A stretch of DNA of 64,000 nt from the NCBI RefSeq assembly GCF_040546685.1, contig NZ_JBEPOH010000001.1:1054001-1118000 (forward strand), written 5' to 3'. Position 1 is the first letter of the stretch. Every line of letters starts with the position of its first letter. The notes below the pieces were generated by a model that saw only the letters and a list, made by a program, of their open reading frames with translations, made no database searches and was not told the origin of the DNA. This DNA is from Variovorax sp. OAS795 (GTDB taxonomy: Bacteria; Pseudomonadota; Gammaproteobacteria; Burkholderiales; Burkholderiaceae_C). Below are positions 53,150-64,000 of this stretch, one piece after another. Position numbers and translations under genes: made by a program.

Positions 53150-53853
53150 CCAGGCAGGACCAACTGTCGAGCAGCGATCCGGCCGACTGGCCCGTGGCGC
53201 CGGGCTGGCGGCCGCTGGTCGATGCGTTTTTCGCCGGCGCCGTGGGGCAGAAGCTGCTGGGCTTCCTGCGCGAGCGGCTCGACGCCGGCGCGGTGATCTT
53301 TCCGCCGAAGCCGCTGCGCGCGCTCGAGCTGACGCCGCCCGACGACGTGCGGGTCGTGATCCTGGGGCAGGACCCGTACCACGGGCGCGGACAGGCCGAG
53401 GGACTCGCGTTCTCGGTGGCGCCCGGCGTGGCGCTGCCGCCGTCGCTGCGCAACATCTTCAAGGAGCTGCAGCGCGATCTGGGCACGCCGCCACCGCCAT
53501 TCCCCGATCCGGGAGGCAGCCTGGTGAAATGGGCCACGCACGGCGTGCTGCTGCTCAACACCTGCCTCACCGTCGAAGAGGGGCAGCCCGCCAGCCATTC
53601 GGGCCGCGGCTGGGAGGTGTTGACGGACGCGGTCATCCGGCATGTATCAGCCAGCGGGAAACCTGTTGTTTTCATGCTCTGGGGCGCGCATGCCCAAAGT
53701 AAGCGTGCATTGATCGATGTTGGGCGCCATAAGGTGCTGATGTCGAATCACCCGTCGCCGCTTTCCGCGCTGCGGCCGCCGGTGCCGTTCATCGGGTGCG
53801 GCCACTTCGGCGAGGCGCGTGCCTGGCGGAAGGCTGGGCAAGGGGCGGATTGA
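53146..53853 (+). CDS. ung: Uracil-DNA glycosylase
   Basis: A 235-residue family 1 uracil-DNA glycosylase that removes uracil from DNA. Catalytic Asp76 is in [15 protein letters not shown], the uracil-binding loop is [17 protein letters not shown], and the second catalytic region is [14 protein letters not shown]. The gene overlaps trpC by four bases, so it is probably expressed as the last gene of the trp unit. Common arrangement in Comamonadaceae genomes as far as I know. Confidence 0.95.
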   Translation: MTRQDQLSSSDPADWPVAPGWRPLVDAFFAGAVGQKLLGFLRERLDAGAVIFPPKPLRALELTPPDDVRVVILGQDPYHGRGQAEGLAFSVAPGVALPPSLRNIFKELQRDLGTPPPPFPDPGGSLVKWATHGVLLLNTCLTVEEGQPASHSGRGWEVLTDAVIRHVSASGKPVVFMLWGAHAQSKRALIDVGRHKVLMSNHPSPLSALRPPVPFIGCGHFGEARAWRKAGQGAD

Positions 53854-53917
53854 ATTCAGGGATAATTGCCGGCGTTCCGCCTCGTGCAGTTCCCGCGCTT
53901 CTTCTTGGTGCCGGAGT

Positions 53918-53947
53918 TTCTGCGTAGTCACAAAATCGTGCTATATT
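53918..53947 (+). promoter_or_regulatory. Probable tRNA-Tyr promoter
   Basis: TATATT at 53942-53947 is a good -10 box, with a weak -35 (TTCTGC at 53918-53923, 18-base spacer). It lies 12 bases before the tRNA-Tyr gene, which fits a start just ahead of the tRNA. It would drive the tRNA-Tyr/Gly/Thr-tuf unit. Confidence 0.55.
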
Positions 53948-53959
53948 TCGAGGTTCGCC

Positions 53960-54045
53960 GGAGAGGTGGCCGAGTGGTTAATGGCAGCAGACTGTAAATC
54001 TGCCCTCTTACGAGTACGCTGGTTCGAATCCAGCCCTCTCCACCA
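53960..54045 (+). tRNA. tRNA-Tyr (anticodon GTA)
   Basis: 86 nt including an encoded CCA. Acceptor GGAGAGG pairs with CCTCTCC at 54035-54041, followed by discriminator A and CCA. Anticodon loop reads ACTGTAAAT, with long variable arm (TGCCCTCTTACGAGTACG region) as expected for class II tRNA-Tyr, and T-loop GGTTCGAATCC. Confidence 0.96.
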
Positions 54046-54109
54046 GCGATGAATTTGGTTTCTAAGAGCGATTGGATCTAGCGCTTTGGGTGCCGTGGGT
54101 GCCCCCGAT

Positions 54110-54183
54110 GCGGGAGTAGTTCAATGGTAGAACCCCAGCCTTCCAAGCTGATGACGCGGGTTCGATTCCCGTCTCCCGCTCCA
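54110..54183 (+). tRNA. tRNA-Gly (anticodon TCC)
   Basis: 74 nt including an encoded CCA. Acceptor GCGGGAG pairs with CTCCCGC at 54173-54179; discriminator T, then CCA. Anticodon loop CTTCCAA, T-loop GGTTCGATTCC. Second of three tRNA genes ahead of tuf. Confidence 0.96.
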
Positions 54184-54223
54184 GAGACCCGGTTCGACGC
54201 CGGAAGCGATTGGTTAGACAAAA

Positions 54224-54298
<75 letters not shown>

Positions 54299-54306
54299 GT
54301 TTCTGG

Positions 54307-54332
54307 GGGTTGCAACGAACGGTTTGCAACCC
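54307..54332 (+). other. Stem-loop between tRNA-Thr and tuf
   Basis: Perfect 9-bp stem GGGTTGCAA with TTGCAACCC around an 8-base loop, eight bases after the tRNA-Thr CCA end. A T-run (54352-54358) follows only 20 bases later, so it is more likely a processing or spacing structure for tRNA release than a terminator. Confidence 0.55.
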
Positions 54333-54371
54333 ATCTGCATACGTTGAAATCGTTTTTTTCGGAGTCGAAAA

Positions 54372-55565
<1,194 letters not shown>

Positions 55566-55587
55566 AGCCGAGCGTAAAGAGTACCGG

Positions 55588-55663
55588 AGGGGTATAGCTC
55601 AATTGGCAGAGCGTCGGTCTCCAAAACCGAAGGTTGTAGGTTCGATTCCTACTGCCCCTGCCA
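55588..55663 (+). tRNA. tRNA-Trp (anticodon CCA)
   Basis: 76 nt with encoded CCA. Acceptor AGGGGTA pairs with TGCCCCT at 55653-55659 (one G-U pair); discriminator G, then CCA. Anticodon loop CTCCAAA, T-loop GGTTCGATTCC. Confidence 0.96.
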
Positions 55664-55680
55664 CCTAGGTGGCACCTCCG

Positions 55681-55774
55681 AAAAAGCCCCGCCGATGACC
55701 CGGCGGTAGGCAAAAAAAGCCCCATCGGTGACCCGATGGAAGGCAAAAAAGCCCATCGTGACCCGATGGGCTTC
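55681..55774. repeat. Three tandem imperfect stem-loop repeats
   Basis: Three units of about 31-33 bp, each an A-run, GCCC, a stem with central TGACC loop, and its complement. The stems differ but stay paired: CCGCCG/CGGCGG, CCATCG/CGATGG and GCCCATCG/CGATGGGC. Base changes in one arm are matched in the other, so the hairpin shape appears maintained. Each hairpin has an A-run on its left, so read on the minus strand they look like three terminators in a row, although the nearby genes run on plus. Confidence 0.75.
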
Positions 55775-55833
55775 GGCGTCTCAAAAAGGCGCATTGAATT
55801 GAAGGCCGAAAGGCCACAGGAAATCAGCCGAAC

Positions 55834-56217
55834 ATGGCCACTTCTCAAATCGAAACCGTGAGCACGGGTGCCGACAAAGCCAAGCTGGCTGCGGCGGTGG
55901 CGCTTGCGGTAGGCGCCATCGTGGCGTTCTACCTGCTGGCGGGCAAGGGCTCGCTGGTGCAATGGGCTGCGCTGCTGGTCGGCCTGGCCGCGGCCGTGGG
56001 TGCCTTCGGCAGTTCGGAGAATGGTCGCCAGCTCTGGGCCTTTGGCCGCGATTCGTGGCGCGAGGTCAAGAAGGTCGTCTGGCCGACCCGCAAGGAAGCG
56101 ATGCAGATGACGGCCTATGTGTTCGCCTTCGTGGCGATCATGTCCGTCTTCCTCTGGCTCACCGACAAGACGCTCGAATGGGTGTTTTTCGACCTCATTC
56201 TGGGCTGGAGAAAATAA
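55834..56217 (+). CDS. secE: Preprotein translocase subunit SecE
   Basis: 127 residues, the long three-helix type of Gammaproteobacteria and Betaproteobacteria. Two N-terminal membrane helices (ALAVGAIVAFYLLAG; VQWAALLVGLAAAVGAFG) are followed by the conserved SWREVKKVVWPTRKEAMQMT amphipathic helix and a last helix (VFAFVAIMSVFLWLTD). It is part of SecYEG in the inner membrane. TAA is directly followed by ATG of nusG. Confidence 0.97.
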   Translation: MATSQIETVSTGADKAKLAAAVALAVGAIVAFYLLAGKGSLVQWAALLVGLAAAVGAFGSSENGRQLWAFGRDSWREVKKVVWPTRKEAMQMTAYVFAFVAIMSVFLWLTDKTLEWVFFDLILGWRK

Positions 56218-56829
56218 ATGACCGACGACGCAGTTGATACCACCCCAGCGGGCACGGAAGAAGAAAACACTTCCCTGCTGGCTCCCGCCGCCAACCCCGA
56301 TCTGCGTTGGTACGTGGTGCATGCCTATTCGGGCATGGAGAAGGCCGTCGAGCGCAACATCACCGAGCGCATCAACCGTGCCGGCATGCAGGACAAGTTC
56401 GGCCGCATCCTGGTCCCGACCGAAGAAGTGGTCGAGATCAAGAACGGCCAGAAGCGCACCACCGAGCGCCGCTTCTTCCCGGGCTACGTGCTGGTCGAGA
56501 TGATCATGGACGACGAGAGCTGGCACCTGGTGAAGCACACCAACAAGGTGACGGGCTTCGTGGGCGGCGCCAAGAACCGTCCGGCCCCGATCTCCCAGAA
56601 AGAGGTCGAGGACATCGTCAACCAGATGCAGCAGGGCACCGAGAAGCCGCGCCACAAGGTCGAGTTCACCGTCGGCGAATTCGTGCGCGTCAAGGAAGGC
56701 CCGTTCACCGACTTCAACGGCACGGTCGAAGAAGTCAACTACGAGAAGAGCAAGGTCAGTGTGTCGGTCATGATCTTCGGCCGCGCGACGCCCGTGGAGC
56801 TCGAATTCAGCCAGGTCGAGAAGACCTGA
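56218..56829 (+). CDS. nusG: Transcription termination/antitermination protein NusG
   Basis: 203 residues. NGN domain ([38 protein letters not shown]) and C-terminal KOW domain ([24 protein letters not shown]). It binds RNA polymerase and couples it to Rho or ribosomes. It begins immediately after the secE stop, and has a 24-residue acidic N-terminal extension ([16 protein letters not shown]) typical of Comamonadaceae. Confidence 0.97.
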   Translation: MTDDAVDTTPAGTEEENTSLLAPAANPDLRWYVVHAYSGMEKAVERNITERINRAGMQDKFGRILVPTEEVVEIKNGQKRTTERRFFPGYVLVEMIMDDESWHLVKHTNKVTGFVGGAKNRPAPISQKEVEDIVNQMQQGTEKPRHKVEFTVGEFVRVKEGPFTDFNGTVEEVNYEKSKVSVSVMIFGRATPVELEFSQVEKT

Positions 56830-56833
56830 GCCG

Positions 56834-56849
56834 CCGGTCTTCGGACCGG
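56834..56849 (+). other. UUCG-capped hairpin after nusG
   Basis: CCGGTC and GACCGG form a perfect 6-bp stem closed by a TTCG tetraloop, five bases after the nusG stop. There is no T-run, so it is likely a transcript-stabilising or processing hairpin in the leader of rplK rather than a terminator. Confidence 0.6.
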
Positions 56850-56963
56850 AACCATTTCCGGCTGCGCGTTGTCCGACTCGGCGCGCGGCCTTGATCGAAG
56901 AGTCGTCAAACCCCGGGGAGCTGCGGCGAGAGCCAAGGCGATATCACCCGCAAGGAGCAAAGC

Positions 56964-57395
56964 ATGGCGAAAAAAATCGTCGGCTTCATCAAGCTGCAAG
57001 TACCAGCTGGTAAGGCCAACCCGTCACCACCCATCGGTCCCGCACTGGGCCAGCGTGGTTTGAACATCATGGAGTTCTGCAAGGCGTTCAACGCGCAGAC
57101 CCAGAGCGTCGAGCCTGGTCTGCCGCTGCCGGTGGTCATCACCGCGTTCGCTGACAAGAGCTTCACCTTCATCATCAAGACGCCGCCGGCGATCACCTTG
57201 ATCAAGAAGGCCATCAAGCTGGACAAGGGCTCGGCCCGTCCGCACACCGACAAGGTCGGCAAGATCACGCGCGCACAGCTCGAGGAAATTGCCAAGGCCA
57301 AGATGAAGGACCTGACTGCAGCCGACCTGGACGCAGCAGTTCGCACCATCGCCGGCTCTGCCCGTTCGATGGGCGTGAATGTGGAGGGCGTGTAA
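56964..57395 (+). CDS. rplK: 50S ribosomal protein L11
   Basis: 143 residues. N-terminal [41 protein letters not shown] and C-terminal rRNA-binding domain ([25 protein letters not shown]). AAGGAG precedes ATG. TAA is directly followed by the rplA start. Part of the GTPase-associated centre of the ribosome. Confidence 0.99.
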   Translation: MAKKIVGFIKLQVPAGKANPSPPIGPALGQRGLNIMEFCKAFNAQTQSVEPGLPLPVVITAFADKSFTFIIKTPPAITLIKKAIKLDKGSARPHTDKVGKITRAQLEEIAKAKMKDLTAADLDAAVRTIAGSARSMGVNVEGV

Positions 57396-58094
57396 ATGGC
57401 CAAGATCACCAAGAAGCAAAAAGCGCTGGCAGGCAAGGTCGACAGCAACAAGCTGTACCCCCTCTCTGACGCCATCGGCATCGTGAAGGAAGCCGCCACC
57501 GCCAAGTTCGACGAATCGATCGACGTGGCCGTGCAGCTCGGCATCGACGCGAAGAAGTCTGACCAGGTCGTGCGTGGCGCCGTCGTGCTGCCCAACGGCA
57601 CCGGCAAGACCAAGCGCGTGGCCGTGTTCGCCCAGGGCGCCAAGGCTGAAGAAGCCAAGGCCGCCGGCGCCGACATCGTCGGCATGGACGACCTGGCTGC
57701 CATGGTCAAGGCTGGCGACATGCCTTTCGACGTCGTGATCGCTGCCCCCGACGCGATGCGCGTGGTCGGTACGCTCGGCCAGATCCTCGGCCCGCGCGGC
57801 CTGATGCCCAACCCCAAGGTTGGCACGGTGACCCCGGACGTCGCCACGGCCGTGAAGAACGCCAAGGCTGGCCAGGTCCAGTTCCGCGTCGACAAGGCCG
57901 GCATCGTGCACGGCACGATCGGCCGCCGCTCGTTCGACAACGACAAGCTGCAGGGCAACCTCGCTGCGCTGATCGACGCCCTGGTCAAGGCCAAGCCGGC
58001 GACCAGCAAGGGTGTCTACCTGCGCAAGGTGGCTGTGTCGTCGACCATGGGCCTGGGTGTCCGCGTCGACACGCAGACCATCTCGGCGAGCTGA
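57396..58094 (+). CDS. rplA: 50S ribosomal protein L1
   Basis: 232 residues, full length. Landmarks: [74 protein letters not shown] and [19 protein letters not shown]1 binds 23S rRNA at the L1 stalk and commonly represses its own rplK-rplA message. Confidence 0.99.
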   Translation: MAKITKKQKALAGKVDSNKLYPLSDAIGIVKEAATAKFDESIDVAVQLGIDAKKSDQVVRGAVVLPNGTGKTKRVAVFAQGAKAEEAKAAGADIVGMDDLAAMVKAGDMPFDVVIAAPDAMRVVGTLGQILGPRGLMPNPKVGTVTPDVATAVKNAKAGQVQFRVDKAGIVHGTIGRRSFDNDKLQGNLAALIDALVKAKPATSKGVYLRKVAVSSTMGLGVRVDTQTISAS

Positions 58095-58350
58095 AGAGAT
58101 TGGCTCCGCCCCTGACTTCACGGTGAGGGGCGGGGCGAATGTGGTGGGTCGCGGCAGCTCCGGTTGCCGCGAGCCATCCAAGACCGCTGGTGTGCAGGGC
58201 GCTGCACTTAATCGCCGGATCGATCCTTCCGGTATCCAGCGCAGATGGCGACCCCACTGCAAGGAATTTGTTTTTGTTCCGAAACAGTTGGTCGCTGCAT
58301 GAAGCGCGATCCGAGGCCCCGGCCGAAGGTCGCATTAAAAGGAGTAGACC
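58095..58350 (+). promoter_or_regulatory. rplJ (L10) leader region
   Basis: 256 bp without a gene between rplA and rplJ. It has an 8-bp hairpin (CCGCCCCT at 58106 with AGGGGCGG at 58126). This is the usual position of the L10-leader RNA that binds L10-L12 and controls rplJ-rplL-rpoBC; the precise fold of that RNA was not worked out here. It ends with an AGGAG ribosome site before a TTG start. Confidence 0.55.
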
Positions 58351-58884
58351 TTGAGTCTGAATCGCAGTGAGAAAGAAGCGGTCATCAGTGATGTGACCAG
58401 CCTCGCCGCTAAAGCTCAAACGCTCGTGATGGCGGAATACCGTGGCATCTCGGTGGCCGATATGACCAAACTGCGCAGCGAAGCTCGCAGCAAGGGCGTG
58501 ACCCTCAGCGTGTTGAAGAACACGCTGGCACGCCGTGCTGTTGCTGGTAGCGCGTTTGAGATTGTTGGCGACCAGATGACCGGTCCGCTGATCTATGGCT
58601 TTTCCGAAGACGCAGTGGCCGCCGCCAAGGTGGTGGCCGATTTCGCGAAGACCAACGACAAGTTGGTGATTCGCGGCGGCGCATTCGGCGGCAAGGCCCT
58701 GGACGTGAACGGCGTGAAGCAACTGGCCAACATCCCTTCCAAGGAAGTGCTGCTGGCGCAATTGCTGGGCTTGATGCAATCCCCGATCTCTCGTACCGCC
58801 CGCGTGCTCGCGGCGCTGGCCGAGAAGCGCGGTGGTGGCGAAGCTGCACCCGCCGATGCACCGGCAGAAGCGCAGGCCGCCTGA
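58351..58884 (+). CDS. rplJ: 50S ribosomal protein L10
   Basis: 177 residues from a TTG start (AAAAGGAG six bases ahead). [54 protein letters not shown] and the C-terminal tail binding L12 dimers ([22 protein letters not shown]). The rare start codon may help autogenous control. Confidence 0.98.
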   Translation: MSLNRSEKEAVISDVTSLAAKAQTLVMAEYRGISVADMTKLRSEARSKGVTLSVLKNTLARRAVAGSAFEIVGDQMTGPLIYGFSEDAVAAAKVVADFAKTNDKLVIRGGAFGGKALDVNGVKQLANIPSKEVLLAQLLGLMQSPISRTARVLAALAEKRGGGEAAPADAPAEAQAA

Positions 58885-58927
58885 GCCTTGCGTTTGAAGT
58901 ATTCAACCCAATTGTTAGGAAACAAAA

Positions 58928-59302
<375 letters not shown>

Positions 59303-59318
59303 TTCAGACCCCCTAGAG

Positions 59319-59349
59319 GGCTGGAGGTGCCTGAAAAGGCCCTCCAGCC
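59319..59349 (+). terminator. rplL-rpoB attenuator hairpin
   Basis: Perfect 9-bp stem GGCTGGAGG (59319) with CCTCCAGCC (59341), 13-base loop, followed by TTTG. It lies 17 bases after the rplL stop in the 294-bp gap before rpoB. This is the position of the known partial terminator that sets less rpoBC than ribosomal-protein transcript. The rest of the gap (59350-59596) shows no gene. Confidence 0.75.
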
Positions 59350-59596
59350 TTTGCCGCTTTCAGAGCGCACCCAAAAGGCGGCTCGTTGCCGGCTTACCCG
59401 GAGACCTCCAGGTCGACGGAAAAGTCAAAACGAGACGATTTTTGAGTGTCTTCTGACCCCGACTGCAGAAGACCCCTTGGTTCGGGCGATGTGCAACGCA
59501 TCGCTGTCCGCCAACGGCTGGTAGTGGCCAGCCGCCAAGCAGTGGTGCCTCGGCACTGCTGACAAGTCGCTGAAGATCTCAAGCTCCGGAGCTCTC

Positions 59597-64000
<4,404 letters not shown>

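Noticed and set aside
54307..54358. Rho-independent terminator between tRNA-Thr and tuf
   Set aside because: The T-run starts about 20 bases after the stem instead of directly next to it, so a classical terminator is not supported.

Overview
The window reads as chromosome of a high-GC betaproteobacterium of the family Comamonadaceae, most probably Variovorax or a close relative. This rests on the GC-rich codon use, the trp genes beside gph, the order tRNA-Tyr / tRNA-Gly / tRNA-Thr / tuf / tRNA-Trp / secE / nusG / rplKAJL / rpoBC, and the general protein character. The genus is inference; no search was run.

Positions 1-41460 are an unusually elaborate type VI secretion (T6SS) locus. After the tail of an unrecognised gene and mltA come a sigma-factor-like protein, a membrane protein of anti-sigma-like layout and an exported caspase-like protein. 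These run straight into an Hcp-like protein, tagJ, tssE, tssF, tssG, a TPR-methyltransferase gene (frameshifted), clpV and vgrG1. A long accessory/effector island follows: DUF2169-pentapeptide protein, second pentapeptide protein, DUF3540 (frameshifted), PAAR-like protein, vgrG2, a DUF6484-like protein, a PAAR-like protein with a probable HNH-type nuclease tail, two paralogous small proteins that look like immunity proteins, DUF2169, a ketosynthase-like protein without the usual catalytic residues, a HEAT-type TIGR02270-like gene (frameshifted), a small membrane protein, the FHA protein TagH and a PP2C phosphatase. On the minus strand are a papain-like/CHAP candidate effector, hcp, tssC, tssB and tssA; then tssJ (+), a shortened TssM-like protein and tssL (both minus). 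No tssK, no full-length tssM and no Ser/Thr kinase were found in the window.

Positions 41700-45320 hold an orphan LuxR-type response regulator and several small acidic, exported or unknown proteins, including a DUF2383 four-helix protein; this has the flavour of a stress-response patch.

Positions 45396-53853 are gph, a chalcone-isomerase-fold protein (minus) and a trp operon. The operon starts with a 27-codon leader peptide containing Trp-Pro-Trp (attenuation), then trpE, a GxxExxY protein, trpG, a threonine aldolase, a LysE-type exporter, trpD, trpC and ung.

Positions 53900-64000 are the tRNA / tuf / secE-nusG / L11-L1-L10-L12 / rpoB-rpoC block. It includes tandem three-unit stem-loops before secE, an L10 leader region and a strong attenuator-type hairpin between rplL and rpoB. 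rpoC runs off the right edge.
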